Of a stretch of DNA of 64,000 bases, positions 49,651-57,370 are shown piece by piece; positions within the stretch are counted from its first letter, which is position 1, and every line of letters starts with the position of its first letter. Source of the DNA: Planctomycetota bacterium (lineage in GTDB: Bacteria; Planctomycetota; MHYJ01; WSZJ01; JACPWG01); contig JACPWG010000107.1 of the NCBI GenBank assembly GCA_016197205.1, forward strand, positions 57,366-121,365, read 5' to 3'. Both the position numbers and the translations under genes were made by a program. The notes beneath the pieces were generated by a model. That model was not told where the DNA came from. It saw only the letters and a list, made by a program, of their open reading frames with translations, and did no database searches.

Positions 49651-51294
49651 ATGCAAGGCAAGCCGGACGCCGCGAGCTGGAGCGAGGCCCGCGCCGCGGG
49701 CGTCGTCCCGAGCGCCTTCTCCGGGCGCCGGCCCGTCCGGACCGGCCCTTCGCTCGTCGCGGACGAGGGCGGCTCCGTGATGGCCTTCGCGGCCATCTCG
49801 GTCTTCGTTCTGGTCGGCTTCATGGCGATGACCTTCAACTTCGGCCAGGTCATTTCCATCCGCATGGAGATGCAAAACGCGGCCGACGGCGCCGCGTACT
49901 CCGCGGGGCTGGTCAAGGCGAACTCCATGAACAGCATGGTCTGGATCAACGACGGCATGGCCGTGGTCTACTGGTGGCTCATGCGCTACGCGGTCGACAC
50001 GATCCACCTCGGCGTCCTCGCCGAGCTGGCGGACCACCCGCGCAACGGCTCGCCGAAACCGAAATTCCAGATCGTCGGCATCATGCCCCCCAGCGCGACC
50101 GTCCGCTACAAAGCCGCTCTCGCCAGCGCCCGGATCAACATCCCGCGCGGCGAGCTCTTGCTCCAGAAACTTTCCAAGATGGCCCGCGGGATCGCGTGGG
50201 CCACGCCCGTCCTCATGAAGAAAGAGGCCTACAAGATCGCCAAGATGAACGGCGCGCAACGCTGCGTCGTCTTCGGCGCCGGGCAGGGCGTCCGACGCTT
50301 CACCGGCAAGTACGCCTATTTCGAGGACGAAAAGCCCCGCCGGTTCTACCGCGACTACACGGTCGGCAAGGTCGGCAAGAACGAGCTGCCGAGTTGGTTC
50401 AATCCGGAGAAGGGCAAGACGAACAACGACCGCGAATACCACCAGACGCGGATCTGCTGGATTCCGTACATCAAGGCCCTGAGCTGGAACTACGACAAGC
50501 ACCAGAACGCGTTCGATCGCTGGCTGCGCGCGGCGCAGGTGATCTCCCCGATCTCGGCGCGCGCGGCGCAGGTCGCCGTTCGTGGCGCCGGGGCCGCGCT
50601 CGTCGCCGCGCCGAACCCGCGCGTCGCGCAGGGGATCACGAAGGCCCTTGCCGCGGGCCTGACGGCCGCCGTCGCCGGCGCGACCGCGGAGGCGCTGGCG
50701 AAAATGACGACCCCGCCGACGGCCGCCGCCCTGGCCATCCCGTTCGCGGCGCTCACCGCGTCGGCCGCCGCGCTCGGCCAGGCGACCTTCTCCTGCCCCG
50801 TCTGCCACGGCCGCGGACACGGCGGCGCCGGGCCGTTCGCCGTGCGGATGTACCAGAAGGACATCCGGAACAAGGCCGGCCAGTCTATCAACCTCAAGCG
50901 CTTCACCATGCCGCTCGTGCTCAAGAAGGACGCCTTCGACCCGGTCCACGTCGGCTGCTGGTATCCGCAGACGCAGCCGCTCCTGTTCTTCACCAATCCG
51001 TCGTTCGGAACGTTCGCGTTCGCCTCCAGCCAGGTCGGCTTCCTCAAGCCGGGCGGGAAGATCGACACGAGCAACAAGAACCTCAGCTCCTTCTCGCGCT
51101 CGGACAACAACCTGCACCTGATCAATTTCGCCGCGCGGCTCTTGCCCGAGAAGAACGCGCTGACCGGGCGGCTGAATCCGCGGCTGCTCACCGAGCTGCA
51201 GCTCGCGAACTGGGCCGACCCGGCGAACGGCCGCTCCGACCCGCGCATGAGATCGCGCTTCGGGCAGACGCAGAGCTTCGGCTTCGGCCGCTAG
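49651..51294 (+). CDS. TadG-like pilus assembly protein with a CxxCxGxG knuckle
   Basis: A 547-residue protein. After a 50-residue leader it has GGSVMAFAAISVFVLVGFMA and MTFNFGQVISIRMEMQNAAD with AAYSAG, the TadG/putative Flp pilus-assembly N-terminal pattern. The middle has an Ala-rich membrane-like stretch (about 320-385). At about residue 382 it has FSCPVCHGRGHGG, one DnaJ-like CxxCxGxG zinc knuckle, which I do not know from TadG. GAGGTG supports ATG 49651. The stop codon lies inside the terminal repeat of the element at 51291-51425. Confidence 0.8.
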   Translation: MQGKPDAASWSEARAAGVVPSAFSGRRPVRTGPSLVADEGGSVMAFAAISVFVLVGFMAMTFNFGQVISIRMEMQNAADGAAYSAGLVKANSMNSMVWINDGMAVVYWWLMRYAVDTIHLGVLAELADHPRNGSPKPKFQIVGIMPPSATVRYKAALASARINIPRGELLLQKLSKMARGIAWATPVLMKKEAYKIAKMNGAQRCVVFGAGQGVRRFTGKYAYFEDEKPRRFYRDYTVGKVGKNELPSWFNPEKGKTNNDREYHQTRICWIPYIKALSWNYDKHQNAFDRWLRAAQVISPISARAAQVAVRGAGAALVAAPNPRVAQGITKALAAGLTAAVAGATAEALAKMTTPPTAAALAIPFAALTASAAALGQATFSCPVCHGRGHGGAGPFAVRMYQKDIRNKAGQSINLKRFTMPLVLKKDAFDPVHVGCWYPQTQPLLFFTNPSFGTFAFASSQVGFLKPGGKIDTSNKNLSSFSRSDNNLHLINFAARLLPEKNALTGRLNPRLLTELQLANWADPANGRSDPRMRSRFGQTQSFGFGR

Positions 51295-51425
51295 CGGCCC
51301 GTTGACGAGCTTTGGACACAGTCGTCAACTTTATCGCGGCGTATCGCAGCCCATGTGGCCCTTCGCGCGGGCCGGAGGCCCGCGCCCCCAGGCATCGCGT
51401 GTGGACTTCGTCAACAGGCCGCTAG
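51291..51425. mobile_element. MITE-like element with 18-bp terminal inverted repeats (family D)
   Basis: The 135-bp element starts CTAGCGGCCCGTTGACGA and ends TCGTCAACAGGCCGCTAG, inverted repeats with one mismatch. The centre contains the palindrome gcgcgggccggaggcccgcg. The left repeat contains the TAG stop of the TadG-like gene, and AGGAG of the next gene begins just after the right repeat. Confidence 0.75.
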
Positions 51426-51437
51426 GAGACCCGCCCC

Positions 51438-52175
51438 ATGTTGCGCACTCGAGACCGCCGCCGGGCAACGCTGCTGAGGTCCGGCTTCGTCATTCGACGC
51501 GGTGAACGCGGCGTGTCGATGGTCGAAATGGCGATCCTGTCGCCCCTCTACCTTCTGCTCGTCGTGGCCTGCATCTTCGCGGGCGACTGCACGCTGGCGA
51601 AAATCGGCTGCGTGCAGGCCGCGCGCGAAGGCGCCTGGATGCTGCACCGTTATCAGCAGACCGGAGGCCAGCGCTTTTTCCAGCACATCCCGGGTCGCAT
51701 CTCCACGCGGACGATCAAGCGTTCGTCCAACACGCAGTGGACCAGCCAGAGCGAAGTACGGACGGCCATTCGCGAAGGACTGGGCAGCGATCCTTTGACC
51801 TACGTCTGGGCGGGCGAAGCGGCGAAGCTCCTCAACACCGCCGGCAAGCGCTCGGCCATCGATCGCGGCGAGGCGCGGTTCGAGTTCACGCTCGATCCGA
51901 TCGGCGCCTCCGGCTGGTTCCAGTTTCCGAAGCCGAAGTTCGTGAGCTACGCCGTGACCGATCTGCCGGGGACGCAGAGCCGGGGCTCGGCGGAGCTGGT
52001 ACAGCGCAACAAGGACAAGATCCAGTACAAGAACAACCGGCCCTGGCACGAGGTGATGGACGGGACCCCGGGCTGGCCTCGCTACCGGAAGAAGAATTCC
52101 GCCTGGGACCAGAACTTCTATCCGCAGAACCCGATCCGCTGGCGGCCGATCGTGGACTTCGAGTCGCCGTTCTAG
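51438..52175 (+). CDS. TadE-like protein, second copy
   Basis: A 245-residue protein with a basic leader and RGERGVSMVEMAILSPLYLL then LVVACIFAGDCTLAKIG. The pseudopilin cut site would be G/VSMVEM. The soluble part is Arg/Lys-rich and not similar to the first TadE-like protein. AGGAGA stands before the ATG and touches the right end of the inserted element. It ends the visible Tad locus; ATPase, secretin and peptidase genes are missing from the window. Confidence 0.82.
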   Translation: MLRTRDRRRATLLRSGFVIRRGERGVSMVEMAILSPLYLLLVVACIFAGDCTLAKIGCVQAAREGAWMLHRYQQTGGQRFFQHIPGRISTRTIKRSSNTQWTSQSEVRTAIREGLGSDPLTYVWAGEAAKLLNTAGKRSAIDRGEARFEFTLDPIGASGWFQFPKPKFVSYAVTDLPGTQSRGSAELVQRNKDKIQYKNNRPWHEVMDGTPGWPRYRKKNSAWDQNFYPQNPIRWRPIVDFESPF

Positions 52176-52220
52176 ACCGGTTGCGCCCGTAAAGACCGAG
52201 TCAGGGCCGCCTCCGAAAGC

Positions 52221-52380
52221 CAAGAGGGGACAGGCCACCGAAAACGCCGAAGACACCGAACGACGAAACTCCTCTGAGTGGACTGGCGCAGCCGATCCGA
52301 ACCGCGACCCGTTCGACTCGGCCTTCGGGCCTCGCTCAGGGCGAGGGAGCGGTCTCAGCGCGTCCTTCCGTTCCCTTCGG
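52221..52380. repeat. Intergenic repeats, families A (copy 3) and G
   Basis: Positions 52221-52270 hold a shortened family A core (GGCCACCGAAAACGCCGAAG). Positions 52297-52370 hold family G (ccgaaccgcgacccgttcga, then gggagcggtctcagcgcgtc). No gene is seen between 52176 and 52438. Confidence 0.6.
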
Positions 52381-52438
52381 TTGGGTCTCGCATCGGGTCC
52401 GGTGCGCGAGCGGGAGCGGCGGCGAGAAAGAGGGTCGC

Positions 52439-53026
52439 TTGCAGGCGGAGTGTCCCGGCTGCGGTCAGCCGGCGAGTTGGACCGGCCGGACGCGCGTGGA
52501 GGGAGGCGGGCGCTTGCGCGAGATGACGTGCGAGCGCTGCGTGAAGTCGTTCTGGGAGGTGGAGGGGGTATTCGGCCGCCCACGCGAGACGCGCGCCGGC
52601 ACGCGGATGACCTGCCCCTGGTGCGCGGAGGCGATCCGTCCCGACCTGTCGCTATGCCCGAGCTGCGGCGGCGACCTCGACGACGACCACCCACCGATCG
52701 AGCTGTCCGAGCGCGTATGGCAGTCGCACCGACGGCTGTGCGCGCGCTGTCACCGGGCCGTCTACTACGAGGCTGTCCGCTGTCCCGGCTGCCGCGAGAG
52801 CCTGCAGGCCCACGATGGGCTGCTCGCCATTGAGACGCCGGTCGCTTGGCACGTCACTTCCTCCCCCCAACGCCCCTTCCGCGCGCAGGTCGGCGCCGCG
52901 GACTGGACGCTCCTTGCCAACGATTATCCCGCCGAACCGCGCTTCACCCTGCTCGTCGACGGCCACCGGCTGCTGGACCTGGACGACTGGCCGCCCGTGT
53001 GGACGAACGCGGGAGCGGGGTCATAG
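52439..53026 (+). CDS. Zinc-ribbon protein, function unknown
   Basis: A 195-residue protein with three pairs of CxxC knuckles: CPGCGQPASW with CERC, CPWCAEAI with CPSCGGDL, and CARCHRAV with CPGCRESL. The last 60 residues lack Cys and form a small beta-rich domain (DWTLLANDYPAEPRFTLLVD). The TTG start at 52439 has AGAGG upstream. I do not recognise the family; multi-ribbon proteins of this kind often bind nucleic acid or protein partners. Confidence 0.7.
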   Translation: MQAECPGCGQPASWTGRTRVEGGGRLREMTCERCVKSFWEVEGVFGRPRETRAGTRMTCPWCAEAIRPDLSLCPSCGGDLDDDHPPIELSERVWQSHRRLCARCHRAVYYEAVRCPGCRESLQAHDGLLAIETPVAWHVTSSPQRPFRAQVGAADWTLLANDYPAEPRFTLLVDGHRLLDLDDWPPVWTNAGAGS

Positions 53027-53524
53027 GCCGCGCCCGCGGCCGACGCGACCGAGGGGCGAGAGCTTGCAACTCTCCGGCACGGTTCGGATCCGGGTTATCG
53101 CTCGCGCTCGGTCGTAGCGCGTACGGGCACGGCGCTGCCGTGCCCACGGAGCGAGCATCGGGGTTCGACCTCGCAACAGGGTCGCGGCACTTTGACCCGG
53201 CAATCGGTGGTTCACCGCGGGTTGGAAGGCCGCCCTTCCAAGGTGAATGAACTGCTCCGCTCTTGCGAAACGGAGCAACGACTGATCGAGCGCGGCAAGG
53301 GCCGAACTTCCCGTTCCAATCCGCCGCAGGCCTCCAGCCCTTGTGGTGCGGGGCTTCCGCGCGGGAGTAACCGTTCACTGGCAGAGTGATTTTACCATCG
53401 CGTCCGCAATTCGCGTCGCAGGTAGCGTCCGCGCCTTCGAGGCGGTAGCAAGTCCGCTTGCGTAGCAGGATCACCTCGGAGCAGTACGCGGCTCGGCGCC
53501 CGTGTCGACGAGCGTCGCTCGCAC
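53027..53524. other. Repeat-filled spacer
   Basis: This gap contains a hairpin (GGGCACGGC-GCT-GCCGTGCCC at 53125-53145) and a family E copy (53215-53400, with ggaaggccgcccttccaagg and cccttgtggtgcggggcttc). The last 120 bases show no recognisable feature. No gene is seen. Confidence 0.5.
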
Positions 53525-54388
53525 TCACCGGTACCCCGGGCACTCCCGGATGCGCCGCACGATCTCCGCCACCATCTCCCGGTACGCCCCTCCGCCCACG
53601 CCGCCGTAGCGCGCGCGAAACTCCTCCTCCGGCAGGCACTCCGGCAGGTCCTTCGCCACCGGAAAGAAGTCGGTCGCCGTGAACGACCGCGCCCAGGACG
53701 CGAGACGCGCGGGCGCCTGGGCGGGCTCGCGCCCCAGCCAGACCGCGAACCGGACGCCCGCCTCGTCCGCGCACAGGTCGCCGAAGCTGAACCCGGTCCC
53801 CTTCCCGGCGGACATGCCGCGCGCGTCGGCCAACTCCTTTTGCACGCCCGCCAGGCGCGCGGCCTCCTCGCCCACGAGCGCCACGAGCGCGGCCGAAACC
53901 AGGAAGTGCCGCACCCAGTCGTTCCGACCGCGGAGCGTGGGCGTGCCGGCGAATTTCGCCTTCGCGGCGCGTTCGGCCGCGTCCTCGAGACCGCCCAGCA
54001 GGCCGCTCGCGAACGGGTTTCGGAGGAGCGTCGACTCGGGGTCGGTGAAGACGGCGAGCGCGACGAGCGCGGCGCGCGCGGCGAGGAGGGCATCCGCGTC
54101 GGGGACCTTCCCGGGGCCGCCCCCGCCGTCGGCGGCGGGAGCGGCGGCGGCGGCGAACGCGGCGCGGAAATCGTCGTCGAGCAGGCGCTCTCCATCCTCG
54201 GCGCCACCACCTAAGGTGTTCACCCGATCCCGCGCGCGCGCCACGAGCGCGACGTACATGCGCCGCGCCTCCACGCGGAGCCGCTCCCCGGCCTGCGGCG
54301 GGGCGGCAGGCTCCTGCGCAACGAGGGACGACGTGCAGGCCGCCGCGCAAACCGCGAGCAAGACGTTCGCGAGAGTTGAAGGGCGCAT
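53525..54388 (-). CDS. Secreted hypothetical protein
   Basis: A 287-residue protein with an N-terminal export signal: MRPSTLANVLLAVCAAACTS, then SLVAQEP; the Cys could be lipidated but the lipobox is poor. The mature part is helical and Ala/Glu-rich, with DFRAAFAAAAAPAADGGGG and a C-terminal YREMVAEIVRRIRECPGYR. No family recognised. A promoter lies at 54426-54455. It is monocistronic. Confidence 0.75.
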   Translation of the reverse strand: MRPSTLANVLLAVCAAACTSSLVAQEPAAPPQAGERLRVEARRMYVALVARARDRVNTLGGGAEDGERLLDDDFRAAFAAAAAPAADGGGGPGKVPDADALLAARAALVALAVFTDPESTLLRNPFASGLLGGLEDAAERAAKAKFAGTPTLRGRNDWVRHFLVSAALVALVGEEAARLAGVQKELADARGMSAGKGTGFSFGDLCADEAGVRFAVWLGREPAQAPARLASWARSFTATDFFPVAKDLPECLPEEEFRARYGGVGGGAYREMVAEIVRRIRECPGYR

Positions 54389-54425
54389 CGCACTCTCTCA
54401 ACAGGAGTCCCAGGATCGAAGCTAC

Positions 54426-54455
54426 ACGATACGCGCGGTCGGAGGCGGGATGCAA
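54426..54455 (-). promoter_or_regulatory. Promoter of the secreted hypothetical gene
   Basis: Minus-strand TTGCAT and TATCGT are separated by 18 bases, about 40 bases before the ATG at 54388. Confidence 0.6.
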
Positions 54456-54468
54456 GGGCAAAGTGGCA

Positions 54469-54660
54469 CAGCGCGGCGGTGCCGCAGCCAAGCGACGACG
54501 GAACCACAGATTTCACAGATTAACGACGATTTCACAGATTCGTAATCTGCGTAATCTCGTTGAATCTGTGAAATCTGTGGTTTTCGTGGCGTTCGACCAA
54601 AGTAGAATTGTCGCAAGAAAACGAACTTCGAACGATCAGCGGCGCAGGGGCCGGCGGCGC
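54469..54660. repeat. Composite intergenic repeat, family A copy 4
   Basis: gcggcggtgccgcagccaag leads into a 19-bp perfect inverted repeat: ACCACAGATTTCACAGATT (54503-54521) and its complement (54563-54581). The tail GTTCGACCAAAGTAGAATTG is the same as at 9640-9660. This copy lacks the ACACCGAAAG core of copies 1 and 2. Confidence 0.8.
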
Positions 54661-54799
54661 ACGGGACAGGGCGCAAGGCGAAAATCGGTTCCGCCTCGTG
54701 GGCACGGCGGCGCCGAGCCCCTACCTCGCGTGCTCGGACTCACCGCACGTCCGAGTGACGAAGGGGCCGTAAAGGAACAGGGCAGGCACTCACGCCAGG

Positions 54800-55200
54800 C
54801 TGTGCAGGCCGGAAGGCCAGCCCTTTCAAGGTGGGTGAACGAGTTGATCTTCGCAAAACGGAGCCTCAACCGCCCGAGCACGGAAAGGGGAGAGCTTCCA
54901 GTGCTCTCCTCCGTCGGCCACGAGCCCTTGTGGTGCAGGGCTTCCGCCCCGCACCGACGGGACAACCCGGGTGGAAATTACGCAGACCGTTGGGTGTGGG
55001 GGCGGCTCGACGGGAACGGGGGAAGTGCTTCGGAGGTTTCGTGCGAGTGCGGGTGCAGGGCGGAAGCCCTGCACCACAAAGCGTACTCAAGCCGCAGGAT
55101 CAAGTGAACAATCTGCTTGCGGCAGGCGGAAGCGTGACGACACCACCTTGAAAGGGCTGGCCAGAAGGCCTGCACCACAACGGCCTCTTCCCTCCGATGA
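54800..55200. repeat. Intergenic repeats, family E copies
   Basis: ggaaggccagccctttcaag, then cacgagcccttgtggtgcag and cttccgccccgcaccgacgg in direct order (54815-55010), followed by inverted relatives (55050-55170, gggcggaagccctgcaccac). No coding gene is visible between 54661 and 55362. Confidence 0.6.
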
Positions 55201-55362
55201 AGGTGCCGCTCCATGAGTCATTCCTTCGCGGGCCCGAACGCGCGTCCCGGCGGCGCAACCGCGCCGGGGGGAGCGCCGTCGAAGGACGCCCTGCCGGCTC
55301 GACGCGTTTGCGCGCGCACGCCCCACCCGCCGCCCGCACGCGATCCGACGCGCGCCCGTCCG

Positions 55363-55391
55363 TTGACACGGTGCGGCATGAACGCTAAGAT
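55363..55391 (+). promoter_or_regulatory. Promoter of the GAF-GAF-propeller operon
   Basis: A perfect TTGACA and TAAGAT are separated by 17 bases, about 90 bases before the ATG at 55479. Confidence 0.75.
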
Positions 55392-55478
55392 ACGGGCCTT
55401 CCGCGGGCGCTTGCCCGCGTCCTCCTCCTCCCGCGGCCCGCCCTTCGCCGGGCGCGCGCCGGCGGCAAGGGAAAGGCC

Positions 55479-56429
55479 ATGGCTGCGACCACGCCCCGCC
55501 CGGATCGCCTCCTGAAGGTCGTACGGGTGCTGCAAGAGTGCACCTCGACCCTCATGCCGGAGAAGCTCCACTTCACGATCGTCAACACCATCCACCGCGA
55601 GCTGGGGCCCTACTACCTCGTGAGTTTCTTCCGGATCGACCGCGCGAAGGGCACGCTCACGACGGTCGCGAACGCCGGCGACAGTCTGCTCGAATTTTAC
55701 GCGAAGCACGGCGGCCAATACACGCAGAGCGTCCAGGCCGGCGTGATCGGCCATGTGGCGCGCACGGGGGAAACGCGCGTGGTCCACGACACCGCGAAGG
55801 ACCCGTTCTTCCAGTTCCCGGACTGGACGCCGCCCCAGACGCGCTCGGAGCTGTGCGTGCCGGTGAAGGCGGACGGCGAATCGCTCGCGCTCATCAACAT
55901 CGAGTCGGAGGCGCTGGATGCCTTCTCCGAGGAGGACGTCGTCCTCCTCGAGATCCTGGCCGAGCATCTCGGACAGTGCATCCGAAACGCGCAGCTTCAC
56001 GATACCCTCCTCCAGAAGACCCAGCGCTACCGGGAAGTCATGGCCGACGCGCGGCACGGGCAGCGGAAACTCGCGGCCCTCCTTGGCCTCTTCCCGACGC
56101 CGCCCTTCCTGCTCGACGCGGAGGGACATCTGACCGCGGTCGTCGAGGCGCGGGACGGCGCCGTGCGCTGGCGCCCGCCGTCCGCGGGCGCCGCCGCCCA
56201 TCCGCCGCCGGCGACCGAGGCGGGCGCGGCCGCCTGGCGCAGCGCGCTCGACGAGGCCCAGCGCGCCGGCGGCACGACGCGCTTTGTTTTTCACCGCAAG
56301 GCGGCCGACGGCTCCGCGCGCGACCTCGCCGGGCGACTTTGCCTCCTGGACCCTACGTCGCGCGCCGAGTCGCTCTTCGTCCCCGGCGGTCCCGACGCGG
56401 GGCGGGCCGCGGGCGGCCACACTCCCTGA
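55479..56429 (+). CDS. GAF-domain sensor protein 1
   Basis: A 316-residue soluble protein with one GAF domain at about 10-170: LVSFFRIDRAKGTLTTVANA, QAGVIGHVARTGETRVVHDT, RSELCVPVKADGESLALINI and the closing helix EDVVLLEILAEHLGQCIRNA. The rest is a degenerate PAS-like or Ala-rich region with no output domain. GAF domains bind small ligands or chromophores. First gene of an operon with a similar GAF protein 16 bases downstream. Confidence 0.85.
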   Translation: MAATTPRPDRLLKVVRVLQECTSTLMPEKLHFTIVNTIHRELGPYYLVSFFRIDRAKGTLTTVANAGDSLLEFYAKHGGQYTQSVQAGVIGHVARTGETRVVHDTAKDPFFQFPDWTPPQTRSELCVPVKADGESLALINIESEALDAFSEEDVVLLEILAEHLGQCIRNAQLHDTLLQKTQRYREVMADARHGQRKLAALLGLFPTPPFLLDAEGHLTAVVEARDGAVRWRPPSAGAAAHPPPATEAGAAAWRSALDEAQRAGGTTRFVFHRKAADGSARDLAGRLCLLDPTSRAESLFVPGGPDAGRAAGGHTP

Positions 56430-56445
56430 CCCTGACGGAACGAGC

Positions 56446-57366
56446 ATGGAACCGATCGAACGCCCCGGCCTGTCCTCCGAGAACATCCTCAAGGTGCTGC
56501 GCATCCTGAAGCGCGTGATGGGCACCCTCGAGGTGAAGTCCCTTTGCCGCGCCCTCGCGGAAGCCGTGGTCTCGGAAGTGGGCCACCTGCATCACGTGAG
56601 CGTGTACCTGCTCTACCGGCACAGCGGCTACCTGTCCGAGGTCGCGATCGCCGGTCCCGACACCGAGGCGATCCTCGCGCGCAAGACCGACGGCCGCGTG
56701 CAGCCCGTGGGCGAAGGGATCCTCGGCCGCGTCGCGCGGAGCGGCGAGCCGTACGTGACCGGGGACGTCTCCCAGGACCCCTACTACCTCTGCGTTCTCA
56801 GCCCCGCGATCCGCTCGGAGCTGTGCGTCCCCATCCGGGTCGAGGAAGAGGTCATCGGCGTCCTCAACATGGAAAGCTCCGAGGCCAACGCCTTCGGCGA
56901 GACCGAGGTGTGTCTCTGCGAGGCGCTCGCGGACCTGGTCGGAAACTGCATCTCCAACAGCGTCCTCCACGAACAGGTCGGCGGCGAGGAGGAAGAGGTG
57001 CGCGCGGCGCGGCGCGAGGTGGAGAGGGCGGAGCGCGTCTTCGGCGCACTCGCCCGGCTCACGGCCGACGTGGCGCTCACGCTTTCTCCGAAGGGGGAAG
57101 TGCAAGCCATCGAAGGCGCCGCGCTCTCCGCGGACCACCCGGCCGCGACGCTCCGCGGACGGGCCGTGGCGGAACTCTTCGACACGCTCCCCGCAGGCGC
57201 ACTGGCGTCCTCCGGCGGCCCCGCGCCGGCCGGCCAGGTCCCGCTCGGCGTGCGCCCGCCCCTCTCCGCCGTGGTCGGCGAAGAGGGCGAGGCCCGCTTC
57301 CTCCCGCTCCTCGACGAGCACCGCCGCTCCACGGGGACGCTCCTCCTCCTTCGCCGGCGATCCTGA
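56446..57366 (+). CDS. GAF-domain sensor protein 2
   Basis: A 306-residue protein with one GAF domain: VSVYLLYRHSGYLSEVAIAG, GEGILGRVARSGEPYVTGDV, RSELCVPIRVEEEVIGVLNM, ESSEANAFGETEVCLCEALA. A coiled segment (GGEEEEVRAARREVERAERV) and a small C-terminal domain follow. It is a diverged paralogue of the gene upstream. No kinase, cyclase or other output domain is present, so partners must supply the output. Confidence 0.85.
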   Translation: MEPIERPGLSSENILKVLRILKRVMGTLEVKSLCRALAEAVVSEVGHLHHVSVYLLYRHSGYLSEVAIAGPDTEAILARKTDGRVQPVGEGILGRVARSGEPYVTGDVSQDPYYLCVLSPAIRSELCVPIRVEEEVIGVLNMESSEANAFGETEVCLCEALADLVGNCISNSVLHEQVGGEEEEVRAARREVERAERVFGALARLTADVALTLSPKGEVQAIEGAALSADHPAATLRGRAVAELFDTLPAGALASSGGPAPAGQVPLGVRPPLSAVVGEEGEARFLPLLDEHRRSTGTLLLLRRRS

Positions 57367-57370
57367 GGCC

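Noticed and set aside
32040..55200. Repeated G/C-rich words considered as a CRISPR array
   Set aside because: Copies are few, irregularly spaced and of different length, there are no unique spacers of constant size and no cas genes.
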